From: Procambarus clarkii
Taxonomy: Eukaryota; Arthropoda; Malacostraca; Decapoda; Cambaridae
Direction: 5' to 3'
DNA length: 64,000 nt
Assembly: GCF_040958095.1 (NCBI RefSeq)
Contig: NC_091180.1
Span: 6,790,051-6,854,050 of the forward strand
In this document: positions 1 through 12,479 of the stretch, piece by piece
Layout: every line of letters begins with the position of its first letter
How positions within the stretch are numbered: the stretch's first letter is position 1
Notes under the pieces: model-generated
Told to the model about the DNA's origin: nothing
What the model saw: the letters and a program-made list of their open reading frames with translations, nothing else
Databases searched by the model: none
Translations under genes and position numbers: made by a program

Positions 1-585
1 GTCAACAACTCTACTGTGTTGCTCTGCATCCCTCTCCCCTTCCTCCTACTTTTCTCCCTTACCTTATCCTATGTTTAGTTTACAAAGCTAAGTAGTGTTG
101 CATTCTCGTTTTCTGGCATAAGTGTGTAGTAATGTGTATAGGGTATCACTAGTGTTGATATTGCTAATTTACTCTAAAGGGGGCTCAGTGGTACCAAGCT
201 ACCTAGAGTCCTTGCTATAGTGTCCCTTGCCTAGCAACTTTATCCTAGCTTGTCCCAAGTGTAAGCCTTGTATCCTGCCTATGTGGACCAAGGTAGTTAA
301 CGTAAGATAGTGTGGTAAAGTATTTATTGTTATTGTGTGAATGTATATGGGGGCTGTTAAGAGGGTTTAATAAATAAGTTAGTTTTTGAGGTGTATCCAT
401 TACTCCTGTTGTAGTGGCGTAGTAATTGTATCCCAGACGACGGATCTGTTCTAAAACCTTAAAGTATAAACAGGAACCTATGTTCCTTGGGGGCCGGGCC
501 TAATTGTGTCACTACCCTGTTACACCTTGATTCTAACTGCTGACCCTACTCCATAATACTAGATCCCCCATAGCAGCCCACAAAT
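1..585. other. No gene recognised
   Basis: AT-rich sequence with no coding frame or repeat that I can name. The first Jockey/I-type LINE copy begins at about 586 on the minus strand. Confidence 0.5.
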
Positions 586-589
586 TTAT

Positions 590-3080
590 AACAGGTGCAA
601 AGCATCAAGACGGCGAAGAGTAGAAGGAGAAGCAGAAGAGTATGCAGGGCAATCATAATCGAGTTTAGACAGGACGAGAGAGGAGTACAAATAGAGGAGC
701 GTGCGCCTATTCACTCCCCAAGGAGTATGGGACAAAACCTTAAGTAGGTTAAGGGCCTTAGAGCATTCAACACGGAGGTAAGAGATATGGGCTGACCAAG
801 ACAAACGAGTGTCAAAGACTAACCCCAAAAGCTTTGCAGAATCCCTGTACACAAGGGGATGACCATAAAGCAACAAAGAGGGACGAAAACGACATGTTTC
901 CGAGTAAAGGTCATAGGACAAGTCTTAGACGCAGAGAACTTGAAGCCATGATCGGTGGCCCAAGACGACACGGCATCAATCGCAAGTTGAAGCCGCCGTT
1001 GAAGGAGAGGCGAATCATCACCCCGACAGCAAGGGGTAAGATCATCAACATAGAGAGCGGAGAAGACGCCAGAAGGAAGAGAGGAAAGAAGACCGTTTAG
1101 GGCAACTAGAAAAATAGTAGTGCTCAGAACACTACCCTGGGGTACACACTCATACTGCCGAAAAGGGGCAGAGAGAGTGGTACCAAGCCGCACACGAAAG
1201 GAACGACGAGAGAGGAAGCTCTGGAGGAAGAGAGGGAGGTTCCCACGAAGACCAAAAGAATGAAGTTGAGACAGAATATGATACCGCCAGATAGTGTTGT
1301 AAGCCTTTTCCAGGACAAAAAGGACAGGCAACAACTGGAGGTCTTCGCAGCAAAAGCAGTACGAATATAGACCTCCAAGTTCACCAGGACATCCGTTGTG
1401 CTGCGGCACTTGCGAAAACCAAATTGAGAAGGGGAGAGGTGGCGATAGTGTTCTAAGAACCACATCAAACGAACGATAGCCATACACTCAAAGAGCTTGC
1501 AGACACAACTCGTGAGGGCAATAGGGCGGAAGTCCTTGGGGGATGACCCGAGAGACCCTGGTTTCTGAACAGGGAGGACAACAGCATCGAGCCAGTCCTC
1601 AGGGACTGACGACGACTCCCAGACCCGATTGTACAGACTCGGTAAATACTGAGACGTGCACGGAGGGAGATTGCGAAGCATTTCATAATGAATGCCATCG
1701 GAGCACGCTGCCGTAGAACCGCAAAGGACTAGGGCAGAATGAAGCTCAGAGAGAGAGAAGGGATCATTATAAGGAAGGTGAAGATAAGTACAGAAATTTA
1801 AAGGATGAGATTCAAGAATAGGCTTTCGAAGAAGGAAGGATTGGGTAAGATGAGAACCAGCACTAAAAGAGGAAAATGGGAACCTAGTTCGGTCGCAACC
1901 TGCAACGGGTCCGCCACAAGAGCACCATGGAGGCGAAGGACCGGTGAGACATCGGGAACAAACTTACCCGCAATCTTGCGGATACACTTCCAGACCAGTG
2001 GGAGTGGAGTTTCGGACGTAACGGTGGAGACATAAGACGTCCAGCAAGCACGTTTAGCCACATGGATGGTCCTACGGGCCACCGCACTCGCCTTCCGAAA
2101 CAAAAGAAAAGACTCAACCGTCTGCCGGCGGCGATGTCTCTTCCAGGCTGCACGCTTACAGCGAACAGCCCGAGCACAGTCCACATTCCACCAGGGAACG
2201 CACTTCCATGTTCCCCGAGAGGAAGAGCGAGGAATAGAGTGGAGGGCTGCGTCAAAGACAGTGTCATGAAAAAGAAGGAGGACGCGAGGGAGAGGCAGAT
2301 CAGAGAGGTCGGAAATAGTAGCACGGAGAGTAAAGAGGCGCCAATCAGCCTCGGCAAACCGCCGCTTAGGGAAGGAGAGAGGAGGGCAAAAAGATAAAAA
2401 AAGTAACAAGGATAGGAAAATGGTCACTGCCATGTAGGTCATCAAGGACCCGCCACCGGAAATCTAAGGAAAGGGATGACGAGCACAGAGAAAGATCGAG
2501 ACAAGAAAGAGAGCGAGTCCGAGAGTCCAAATGAGTGGGCTCACCAGAATTAAGAAGGGACAGGGAAGAAGAGAGGATGAAAGATTCAAGGAGGCGACCC
2601 CGGGTGTTTGTCAGCACATCACCCCAAAGGGCATGACGACAATTGAAATCACCCAGCAGGAGCACAGGCTCCGGCAAGGAGTCTAGGAGGTGTTTAAGAT
2701 TGGGAAGAGAAAGTGGGACAGTGGGGGGGAGATAAATGGAACAAATCGTGTACCATCTACGCACAAAGACACGGGCGGCAGAACAATGGAGAAGCGAGGA
2801 AAAAAGTAAGGGGACAAAGGGAACATCGGAGCAAATCAAGAGAGCAGAAGAATTATGGACCCCAGCTGTTGCTGGGGGGTGCGGAGAGAAAAGAATAGCC
2901 ACAGAAGCGACCAGGACGAGCACCAAGCATCGGCTCCTGGAGACAGACACAAAGGGACAAAAACTGTGAAATGAGAAGTTGGAGGTCAAGGAAATTGGCG
3001 TAAAATCCATGGGTGTTCCATTGAAGAAAAGACATCAGCAAAGAAAGAGGGAGAGAGCAACAGAGAGCAAAGAAGAAACA
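590..3080 (-). pseudogene. LINE copy A ORF2 (endonuclease + reverse transcriptase)
   Basis: APE-type endonuclease at about 3070-2440: LQWNTHGFYANF start, QEPM, IYLPP, GDFNCRHALWGD and GSDHFPI catalytic blocks. Reverse transcriptase at about 1690-900: PEDWLDAVVLPVQKPG, FRPIALTS, SQFGFRKCRSTTD, VLEKAYNTIW, VPQGSVLS and the YVDDLT catalytic box. The C-terminal part, with NLLKVLSHTPWG, runs to about 590. The blocks fall in at least three frames with internal shifts, so this is a dead copy. The product would nick target DNA and copy the element RNA by target-primed reverse transcription. Confidence 0.85.
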
Positions 3081-3149
3081 AAGGTGAAGAAGGAACACAG
3101 CACTCTAAAAAAAACACAGGGTAAAGATCAGGGTCAGTGAAGTCAGGGT

Positions 3150-4970
3150 TAGGGGGCATGGGTAAACTGAGTAAAGAAGGAGAGAAAGAAGCGGGAGGAC
3201 AGACCAGAGGTGGACGAGCAGGGTCTGGAGGAGAACGAAGGGGAGGAGGAGGGGCAGAAAGAGGGGAGCGCACCCCAGCAAGGGCAGTAACCGAGATGGA
3301 ACTAGGGGCTAAAGAAATCCCCACAGTAGGAACAGGGGGCTCCACCACCGAAGCGGGAGGGGAAGGAACGATAGAATCAGAGACAGGGGGTGAAGAAGAA
3401 AGCGAAGCCTTCTTACTGACTGGGGAGGAGGAAGGAGAGGAGCCGGGTTTCCGCTTCTGACTCAAAGATACAGGCGTCCCAGCAGCAATGTACTGGGCAA
3501 CAGACTCCAGCATCTCGATAGGAGAAGAAGACCGAGAGCAAGCAACACGACCATCAGGAGAGCGATGGACGTCGGCCCGCACAGTCAGGCGGCGTGGAAA
3601 GCCAAGAAACGGAGGAGAATGATGGGAAGGAGGACCAGAGGGAGAGGAAAGAGAAGACACAGGAGACGTGACAGACTGGGTAGAAAGAAGGGGAGCCCTA
3701 GACAGAGAATCAGGAGGGGGACCCGTCGGGACAGAACGGAGGGAAACAGGGGAGGTGGTGGTGGGCGTGTCTGGGTCTAAAGCTCGGAAACGGTTGTGAG
3801 ACTGAGGAAGGCGGGAAGGATGAGGAGAGGAAGAGCGCACCACGCGAGCATAGGAAACAACAGCGAAAGAGGGGAGACGATGAACTTGGCGCCGAGCCTC
3901 AGGAAAAGACAAATGGTCCCGGTGCTTCAAGTTGAGGACAGCCGGCGGTTAAACTTTGTAACGAATACACGTACAGGAGAAGGTAGGGTGGGCCTCACTG
4001 CAATTCAGGCAGCGGGCCTGGGGAGAAGTGCACTCCAACTTAGAGTGACCTCGCTTCCACACAGGGGACAGAGAGAGACAGGACTAGAGCATTTGAGGGT
4101 ACCATGCCCAGACCTCCAGCACTTACCGCAGAGCCGAGGAGATGGAATATATTCCTGAACGGAGCATCTGGCACCAGCAAGAATGACAGAGGGCGGAAGA
4201 GTCCTACCATCAAAGGTAACCTTCACAACCCGAAGGGGCAGACGGCGATGACCACGAGGGGGACGAGTAAATGTATCCACCTGGAGGACAGAATGACCCT
4301 GGGCCTCGAGGATATGCTTGATATCCTAGTGGCAGTCCTTGAGATCCCTAACACAGGTTGCAACATGGTGCGGGAGGAGAACAGTGCCCACACTGGCATT
4401 CAACCGAGCGTTCTTCAAGACCCGAACAGGGGTCTCGCCAAGGCAGGATAAGCTGGCCAAGCGGGTGGCTGCATCCTGAGAAGGAGCATCAACGACACGT
4501 GTACCAAGACGAGTGGGGTTGAAGGTGACAGAGGCATCCACGGACTCGACAAGATGCCAATGAAGGGAAAAATCGTCAGGAGGAGTTGAATCCAAAGGTT
4601 TGAGGTCAAAGTACTTAGTCCACGTAGCAGGACCAAACAAAGCATGGAACGAATTAGGATATGAAGGGAGCATACGAGAGCGGCCGTGGCGGGGACGGCG
4701 ATGAGAACCCTTAGAGAGAGATGGGTCAAAAGGTGCAGTAGTCACAAGAAAAGATGGAGCCGTGCAAGGGGACGAGACGGTCACCACAGCAGGCTTGGGG
4801 CTCGACCCTACCAAATAGGAGGAAGGGGAGCAGGGAGGAAGAGTCCGGTCTGGGCCTAAACCGGGTCCTGTAGCGGGGGCTACAGATCCCGGTCTTCCAG
4901 GACGGTCCGACTCAGGGGCCTGGTCGCCCACCCTATGAGCCTGGGTAAGAGAAGTCAAGTCGTCATCCAT
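3150..4970 (-). pseudogene. LINE copy A ORF1 (gag-like, zinc knuckle)
   Basis: ATG at 4970 (MDDDLTSLTQAHRVG). Low-complexity Pro/Ser N-terminus, then HALFGPATWTKYFDL, and an RNA-binding-like region up to DGRTLPPSVILAGARC. A CCHC knuckle CGKCWRSGHGTLKC follows near 4130-4090, then a second CPLC start. The tail after the knuckles is a long Pro/Ser-rich stretch (about 3930-3150). Frame breaks occur near 4330 and 4050. The role by family is RNA binding and RNP formation. Confidence 0.8.
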
Positions 4971-5379
4971 GCAGCAAACCAATATATAAGGGATGGGACC
5001 TGGAACCAAGGGATACCACCTACCAGGGCAGCCAGGGAGGTCGAATGCGGGCCAGTGCAGGAAGGGTGCTTCGTCCCTAGTGGTGCTCCCCCTTTTCAAC
5101 AGGGGAGCGCTACTACTTCGTTCATTCTCCCACACTGGTGCTAAGACCCCAGTCCCCCTATCGCCCCAGCCTGGACACCCAACCATCCACTCAGGGCAGC
5201 GTCTCACAGGCGACCCCTCCAGCGGGTGGTCCGATGGCTCAAAAGGCCCCTACATGGTGCCCTTCAGCACGTACACCACCCAAAGAGGGGGCAGGAGAGG
5301 GGACACAGGCAACCCACACAGGTCCCAGGGAGGTGTACGTGAGCCCCTCACCACGGCAGGGAGGCACCACGGAAGGGGG

Positions 5380-7075
5380 GCTCACCAGAATTCAGAAGAG
5401 ATAGAGAAGAAGCGAGGACGAACGGTTCGAGAAGACGGCCTCGAGAGTTTGTCAGAACATCACCCCAGAGGGAATGTCGACAGTTGAAATCACCCAAAAG
5501 GACCACTAGCTCTGGCAAGGAGCTAGTGGTCCAGGAGGTGCTTAAGATCAGGAAGGGAAAGCGGGACATTTGGGGGGGAGATAAATGGAACAGACTGTAT
5601 ACCATTTACCCACAAAAACACGGGCAGCAGAACAATGGATAGGTGACGGAAGAAGTAGGGGGACGGAGGGAACATCAGAACGAATTAAGAGAGCAGTAGA
5701 GTTATGGGCCCCAGCAAGAGCTGGGGGGGGGGGGGATAAAGAAAGGAATAACCAGGAAAGTGACCAAGACGAGCACCAAGCATTGGTTCCTGGAGACAAA
5801 CACAAAGTGTTGAAAACTGTAATTAGAAGTTGGAGTTCATGGAAGTTGGCATAAAATCTATGAATATTCCACTGAAGAATAGACATTATCAAAGAGAAAG
5901 GACAGTAACAGAACAAGAAAGAAATAAATGTAAAGAGGAACACAGTTTATTAAAGAATCTCAGGATCAGGAGCAGGGTCGGCAAAATCAGGGTTAGGGGG
6001 CATGGATAAATTTAGTAAGGATAGAGGGAAGGGAGCGAGAGGACAGACCAGAGGCGGACTGACGGGGTCCGGAGGAGGAGACAACTGAGAGGGGCAGGTA
6101 AGGACAGCTGGAGGAAAGGGGGCAGAAATCAGGGAGTTCACCTCAGCAAGGGCAGCAACCGAGAAGGAATCGGGGGCGAAAGAAACCTCCATATCTGGAA
6201 CAGGGGGTTCGACCACTGAAATGGGAGGGGATGTAGTGACAGAGTCAGAGGGAGGGGGCGAGGAAGAAAGCGAAATCTTCTTACCCGCTGGAAAGGAAGG
6301 AGAGGAGCCAGGCTTACATTTCTGACTCGAGGAAACAGGCATTCCAGTAACAACGTACCGGGCGACAGACTCAATGGTCTCAGCAAGAGAAGAGGAACGG
6401 GAGCAAACAACACGAAGATTGCTGGGAGGATGATGGATATCAGCCTGGACAGACAGGTGGCGTGGAGGGTCAAGAGACTGGGGGGGGGGGGTCGGGAAGA
6501 AAGAGTGGGGGGAGATGGGGAAGAAGACAAAGGAGATATGGTGGACTGGGTAGAAAGGGAGGAAACCTCAGATGGAGAACCGGGAGGGAGATCTTCCAGG
6601 ACAGGAGGCAAAGGAATAGGGGAGGAGGTGGTGGCTGTGGCCGGGTTGAAGGCCTGGAAACGGTTGTGAGACTGAGGAAGACGGAAAGGACGAGTAGAGG
6701 TAGAACGCAACATGCGAGCGTAGGAGACGCCCGCGAAAGGGGTGAGACGACGAACTTGGCGTCTCGCTTCAGGAAAAGACAGACGATCATGGTGCTTCAA
6801 GTTGAGGACGGCTTCCTCGAGTTTGTAGTGCATACACGAGCATGAGAAGGTAGGGTGGGCTTCACCGCAATTGAGGCAGCGAGCCTGGGGAGAAGTGCAC
6901 TCGAGCTTAGAATGACTATCGTCCCCACACATGGGGCATAGATATACAGTACTGGTGCATTTGAGGACACCGTGCCCGAACTTCCAACACTTATTGCAAA
7001 GTCTAGGAGAGGAAATGTACTCCTGAATGGAGCATCTGGCACCAGCAAGAATAATAGAGGGTGGAAGGGCCCTAC
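5380..7075 (-). mobile_element. Jockey/I-type LINE, copy B (fragment)
   Basis: Same family as copy A. It contains the ORF1 knuckle region and tail (about 7075-5950) and the first part of the endonuclease (about 5915-5383: LQWNIHRFYANF, QEP-equivalent region, IYLPP, GDFNCRHSLWGD). It is cut on the left inside the endonuclease after LNSGEP, where copy A begins, and on the right at about 7075, where the tail of a CR1-like LINE begins. Confidence 0.85.
5950..7075 (-). pseudogene. LINE copy B ORF1 (three zinc knuckles)
   Basis: Best preserved knuckle array of the family in this window: CNKCWKFGHGVLKC, CPMCGDDSHSKLEC and CLNCGEAHPTFSC, all CCHC, at about 7000-6845. They are followed by LNLKHHDRLSFPEARRQVRR and a Pro/Ser-rich C-terminal tail. 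The N-terminal half is missing because of the break at about 7075. The tail switches frame near 6340. Confidence 0.8.
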
Positions 7076-9094
7076 CTGGTTGATACCTGGTTGATGGGGT
7101 TCTGGGAGTTCTTCTACTCCCCAAGCCAAGCTTGACTTGTGAGAGTTTGGTCCACTAGGCTGTTGCTTGGAGCGGCCCGCAGGCCCACATACCCACCACA
7201 GCCCGGTTGGTCCGGCACTCCTTGGAGGAATAAATCTAGTTTCCTCTTGAAGATGTCCACAGTTGTTCCGGCAATATTTCTTATGCTTGCTGGGAGGACG
7301 TTGAACAACCGTGGACCTCTGACTGTTTATACAGTGTCCTCTGATTGTGCCTATGGCACCCCTGCTCTTCACTGGTTCTATTCTGCATTTTCTTCCATAT
7401 CGTTCACTCCAGTACGTTGTTATTTTACTGTGTAGATTTGGTACTTGGCCCCTCCAGTATCTTCCAGGTGTATATTATATGATATCTCTCTCGTCGTCTT
7501 TCTAGTGAGTACATTTGTAGGGTTTTGAGACGATCCCAATAAGTTTAGGTGCTTTATCTCGTCTATGCGTGCCGTATATGTTCTCTGTATTCCCTCAAGT
7601 TCAGCAATCTCTCCTGCTCTGAAGGGGGAAGTGAGTACTGAGCAGTACTCAAGATGGGACAACACAAGTGACTTAAAGAGTACAACCATTGTGATGGGAT
7701 CCCTGGATTTGAAAGTTCTCGTAATCCATCCTATCATTTTTCTGGATGTCGCAATATTTGCTTGGTTATGCTCCCTAAAACGTTAGGTCGTCAGACATCA
7801 TTATTCCCAAATCCTTTACATGCTGTTTTCCTACTATAGGCACATTTGATTGTGTTTTGTACCCTGTATTATGTTTAAGGTCCTCATTTTTACCGTACCT
7901 GAGTACCTGGAATTTATCACTGTTAAACATCATGTTATTTTCTGATGCCCAGTCGAAAACTTTATTAAGTTAATATCAGCTTGAAGTTTTTCAATGTCTT
8001 CAGCCGAGGTAATTTTCATACTGATTTTTGTGTCATCTGCAAAGGATGATACGAAGCTGTGACTTGTATTTTTGTCTATATCTGATATGAGAATAAGGAA
8101 AAGCAGCGGTGCAAGGACTGTACCCTGAGGCACAGAGCTTTTAACTGCGCTCGGACTAGATTTTATATGGTTGACTATTACTCCCTGAGTCCTGTTTGAC
8201 AGAAAACTGAGTATCCAGCGTCCTACTTTACCGGTTATTCCCATTGACTTCATTTTGTGTGCTATCATGCCATGGTCACATTTATCGAAAGCCTTTGCGA
8301 AGTCCGTGTATATCACATCAGCATTCTGTTTTTCCTCTAATGCCTCAGTGACTTTGTCGTAGTGCTCAAGTAGCTGTGAGAGGCACGATCTTCCCGCTCG
8401 AAATCCATGTTGGCCTGGGTTGTGAAGGTCATTGGTCTCCATGAAATTGGTGACCTGCCTCCTAATCACTCTCTCAAATACTTTTATTATGTGCGATGTT
8501 AGTGCAACTGATCTATAATTCTTTGCCGATGCTTTGCTCCCTCCCTTGTGTAGAGGGGCAATGTCTGCTAGCTTTAAGTGCATCTGGTATCTCCCCCGTG
8601 TCCGAGCTCTTCCTCCACACTATACTGAGTGCCTGTGCTACCGGCACTTTGCATTTCTTTATAAATATTGAATTCCATGAATCTGGACCCTGGGGCCGAG
8701 TGCATGGGCATGTTTTAAATTTCTCTTTCAAAGTCAAGTGCGCTCGTGTTGATATCAGTTATATTTACAGGGGTTTGAATATCCCGCATAAAGAAATTGT
8801 CTGGATCTTCCACTTTCATGTTGTTTATTGGAGTGCTAAACATGTCCTCATACTGCTTTTTTAGGATTTCACTTATTTCTTTGTCATTCTCCGTGTATGA
8901 ACCTTCACTTGTACGAATAGGTACAATACTGGCAGTAGTTTTTGCTTTTAATTTGGCATATGTGAAGAAGTATTTTGGATTTTTCTTTATTTCCTGAATT
9001 GCTTTCTGTTTTAACTGCCTTTCTTCAGTTTGATATGAGTGTTTCAATTTCCGCTCAATTTCTTCAATCTCCCTATTTAAATTGTTCAGTAAAG
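7076..9094 (-). mobile_element. CR1-like LINE (5'-truncated)
   Basis: Minus-strand element starting inside ORF2 (about 9090) and ending at 7076 in a short tandem tail based on ACCAGGTATCA. Its C-terminus (FNVLPASIRNIAGTTVDIFK, then GYVGLRAAPSNSLVDQ) recurs at 12.5-12.9 kb (plus) and 55.8-56.0 kb (minus). It sits between copies B and C of the Jockey/I-type LINE. Confidence 0.85.
7115..9090 (-). pseudogene. CR1-like LINE reverse transcriptase
   Basis: N-terminal linker KKNPKYFFTYAKLKAKT at about 9000-8940 (typical of the segment between endonuclease and RT). RT blocks: ADIAPLHKGGSKASAKNYR, GQHGFRAGRSCLSQLLEH, YTDFAKAFDKCDHG, RWILSFLSNRTQG, SSVPQGTVLAPLLF and the FADDTKI catalytic box (about 8055-8025). 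The C-terminal region has SHLEYCSVLTSPF, NLLGS and the FNVLPASIRN tail. Frameshifts occur near 8720, 8560 and 7960. No endonuclease remains. Confidence 0.85.
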
Positions 9095-10715
9095 AGAAGA
9101 GAGAAAGAGAACTTGAAGCCATGATCGATGGCCCAAGACGACACGGCATCAATCGCAAGTTGAAGCCGGCGCTGAAGGAGAGGCGAATCATCACCCTGAC
9201 AGCAAAGGGTAAAGATCATCGACATAGAGAGCGGAGAAGACGCCTGAAGGAAGAGAGGAAAGACCATTGAGGGCAACCAGAAAAAGAGTAGTGCTCAGAA
9301 CACTACCCTGGGGCACACCTTCGTATTGCTGACAAGAGGCAGAGAGAGCGGTACCAAGCCGCACTCGAAAGGAACGACGGGAGAGGAAGCTGCGGAGAAA
9401 GAGAGGGAGATGACCATGAAGGCCAAAAGAATGAAGCTGGGATAGAATATGATATCGCCAAGTGGTGTCGTAAGCCTTTTCCAGGTCAAAAAGGACGGCA
9501 ACAACGGACGGTCTTCGCAGTAAAAGCAGTACGAATATAGACCTCCAAGTTCACCAGGACATCTGTTGTGCTGCGGCACTTGCGGAAACCAAATTGAGAA
9601 GGGAAGAGAAGGTGATGGTGTTCCAGGAACCACATCAGACGAACGTTAACCATACGTTCAAAGAGTTTGCAGACACAACTTGTGAGGGCAATAGGGCGAA
9701 AGTCCTTAAGGGATGTTCGCAGAGACCCCGGTTTGCAAACAGGGAGGACAACGGCATCGAGCCAGTCCTCAGGGACTGACGACGACTGCCCAGATCCGAT
9801 TATACAGACTCAGTAAATACTGAGACGTGCACGGAGGGAGATGGCGAAGCATCTTATAATGAATACCATCGGAGCCCGCCGCTATAGAACCGCAGAGGGC
9901 CAGGACAGAACGAAGTTCAGAGAGAGAGAAGGGATTGTTATAGGGAAGTCGAAGACGATTGCAGAAATCTAAAGGACGAGACTCAAGGACAGGTTTACGA
10001 AGAAGGAAAGATTGGGGAAAATGAAGACCAGAGCTAACAGAAGAAAAGTGGGAACCCAGTTCGGAAGCGACCTGCAACGGGTCCGCCACAAGAGTACCAC
10101 GGAGGTGAAGGACTGGTGAAACATCGGGAACAAACTTACCCGCTGTCTTGCGGATACACTTCCAGATCTGTGGCAGAGGAGTTTCGGACGTAATGGTGGA
10201 GACATAAGATGCCCAACATTCACGTTTAGCCATACGGATGGCCCTACGGGCCACCGCACTCGCCTTCCGAAAGAAAAGAAAAGAATCGGCCGTCTCCCGA
10301 CTCCCGACAGCGGTGTCTGTTCCAGGCTGCACGCTTACAGCGGACAGCGCGAACACAGTCTGCATTCCACCAGGGAACGCTCTTTCGTGGACCCCGAGAG
10401 GAAAAGTGAGGAATAGAGTGGAGGGCAGCTTCGAAGACAGTGTCATGAAAAAGGAGGAGAGAGCGAGGGAGAGGTCAGAGAGAGCAGCACTGAGGGTAAA
10501 GAGGTTCGAGTCCGCTTTCGCAAACTGCCACCTAGGGAAGGAAAGTGGAGGGCGAAAAGAGAAAAAGGTAACAAGGATGGGGAAATGGTCACTGCCATGG
10601 AGGTCATCAAGAACCTGCCACGTGAAATCTAAGTAAAGATAAGACGAGCAAAGAGAAAGATCAAGACAGGAAAGGGTACGAGTCCAAGAGTCCAAATGCG
10701 TGGGCTCACCAGAAT
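9095..10715 (-). pseudogene. LINE copy C reverse transcriptase and endonuclease end
   Basis: Endonuclease C-terminal part: TRTLSCLDLSLCSS and GSDHFPILVTFF near 10690-10570. Then the linker ASYVSTITSETPLPQIWKCI, and RT blocks with ELRSVLALCG and DGIHYKMLRHLPP near 9900-9840. The YVDD region is represented by SMIFTLCCQGDDSPLLQRRL near 9210-9150. Several frame breaks; inactive. Confidence 0.75.
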
Positions 10716-11369
10716 TCAGAAGAGACAGGGAAGAAGTAAGAGGATAAAAGACTCAAGAAGGCGACCCCAGGTGTTCGTCAGAACATCACCCCAAAGGGAA
10801 TGACGGCAATCGAAATCACCCAGGAGCACAGGCTCCGGCAAGGAGTCCAGTAGGTGTTTCAGATCAGGAAGAGAAAGCGGGATACTCGGGGGGAGATAAA
10901 TGGAACAAACAGTGTACCATTTCCCCACAAAGATACGAGCAGCAGAACAATGGAGAGGCGAAGGAAAAAGTAAGGGGACAAAGGGAACATCAGAGCGAAT
11001 CAAGAGAGCAGAAGAGTTAGGAGCCCCAGCAACAGCTGGGGGGGGGGGTGGAAAAAGGAATAGCCACGAAAGCGACCAGGTGCATGCACCAAGCATCGGC
11101 TCCTTGAGACAGACACAAAGGGGCGAAAATTGCGAAATCAGAAGTTGGAGTTCAAGGAAATTGGCGTAATAACCCCGAACATTCCATTGACCTTCGCCCC
11201 CACACAAAGGACAGAGAGAGACAGTCCCAGAGCAGCGGAGGGCACCATGCCCAAACCTCCAGCACCTATTACAGAGCCGAGGAGAAGGAATGTACTCCTG
11301 GACAGAGCACCTGGCACCAGCAAGAATGACAGACGGCGGAAGGGTCCTACCATCAAAGGTAATCTTCAC
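10716..11369 (-). pseudogene. ORF1 zinc knuckle fused in frame to ORF2 endonuclease (copy C)
   Basis: One uninterrupted frame of 217 codons. It starts in ORF1 (FDGRTLPPSVILAGARCSVQ), runs through the knuckle CNRCWRFGHGALRC and CPLCGGEG, and continues at once into the endonuclease (QWNVRGYYANFLELQLLI ... IYLPPSIPLSLPDLK ... GDFDCRHSLWGD). In copies A and B about 1 kb separates these parts. The deletion joins two normally separate proteins, near 11185. GDFD replaces the usual GDFN, which alters a catalytic block. Confidence 0.8.
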
Positions 11370-11451
11370 AACCCGAAGGGGTTTATGGCGACGACCACTA
11401 GGGGGGGGGGGGGACGAGTAAACAGTAACACTTCGGTTTCAACTCTTTTTA

Positions 11452-11592
11452 ACCCTGCCATAGCTCAGTCGATTAAGGCAGTGTCTGGGATGCTCCCGGA
11501 CGCAGGTTCGAATCCTCGTCACTGCCCTTGTGGATTAGTTCATTTGATGCATCACGTTAGTGTGATCTCTGTGTGTAGAGATCAAAGTATTT
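11452..11592 (+). repeat. SINE family S2, copy in LINE copy C
   Basis: tRNA-like head: A-box region ATAGCTCAGTCGATTAAGG, B box GGTTCGAATCC. It is followed by the family tail GATTAGTTCATTTGATGCA and TCACGTTAGTGTGATCTC. It lies exactly where copy C lacks about 340 bp found in copy A. Confidence 0.75.
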
Positions 11593-12479
11593 GGCCCACG
11601 AAGCGGGACCAAACAGGGCTTGATATGCATCAGAACGGGAAGGAATCGAGGGAGTGCGGCCATGTCGAGGACGGCGTTGAGAACCCCCAGAGAGAGAGGG
11701 GTTAAAAGGCGCAGTAGTCAAAACAAGAGACTGAGCCGTGCCAGGGGATGGGGAAGTCACCACTGGGGGCTTAGGGCTCGACCCAACCACAGAGGAGGGA
11801 GGGGAGATGAGGGGAGTAGTCAGAGGCCAGAGGAGGAGGAGCAAGGTCGGGGCCCAATGCAGCGGAGGCTACAGAGCCCGGTCTTCCAATACGGACCGAC
11901 TCGGGGGCATGGTCACCCACCCCCACGAGCCTGAGAAAGTAAATGAGGAACAGAATTAGACATAGGTACGAGGAGAAAAATATTCATTCACGAATGTGCC
12001 CCCACACCCACCATGGAGCCACAATTAGAGGCAGGACACCCAACAAGAAGCTATCGCCGATCATGCCGGGGCCTCCTAGGGGTGCGTCGTGAGTATACGC
12101 CCCACAAACGCCACCTTAAGAACCGTCAGTCCGTCGAGATCGGGTTCAGTGACGAAAGGAGGATTGACGACAAAAAGTTCCCCTCGGTCTCGACGTTGGG
12201 TACTACAGTTCTACGGGTGCAAGAGTATGCCTCCTCAAGCACCCGGGCGTCAAAAGAGAAGTCCAAAAGAATAACCAAAACAAGCAAAAGGTCGGCAGGA
12301 AATGACAAACAGATAGGAGAAGAGGGGGGAGAAAAACGAAACATAAGGAAAAGGAAAAGCGATCCGGCACAATTAGAGAAGACAGCAGCAGGAGCATAAG
12401 GCCACAAAAGGGACAGAGGACCGTCCCACGGAGCATCACACTTTGGGCAGCCGTTCACCAAGCCCCCTCACGGCGCCAA

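Larger units (their letters stand above)
586..5380 (-). mobile_element. Jockey/I-type LINE, copy A
   Basis: Near full-length degraded non-LTR retrotransposon read right to left: 5' leader (about 5380-4971), ORF1 with zinc knuckle (4970 to about 3150), ORF2 with endonuclease and reverse transcriptase (about 3080-590). Several frameshifts make it inactive. The right edge abuts copy B at about 5378, where copy B loses homology in its endonuclease domain. No poly(A) tail is visible at the left end, so the 3' end is probably truncated. Confidence 0.85.
9095..12440 (-). mobile_element. Jockey/I-type LINE, copy C (rearranged)
   Basis: Third copy of the copy A/B family. From the right: leader-like sequence (about 12440-11920), ORF1 N-terminal part (about 11910-11600), a SINE at the site of an internal deletion (11452-11592), then the zinc knuckle fused directly to the endonuclease (11369-10716), then endonuclease and RT to about 9095. 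The left end stops in the RT thumb, where it meets the CR1-like LINE. The assignment of 11920-12440 to this copy is inferred from position only. Confidence 0.75.

Noticed and set aside
3137..3780. Plus-strand Gly/Glu/Arg-rich ORFs
   Set aside because: Antisense of the Pro/Ser-rich ORF1 tail of LINE copy A.
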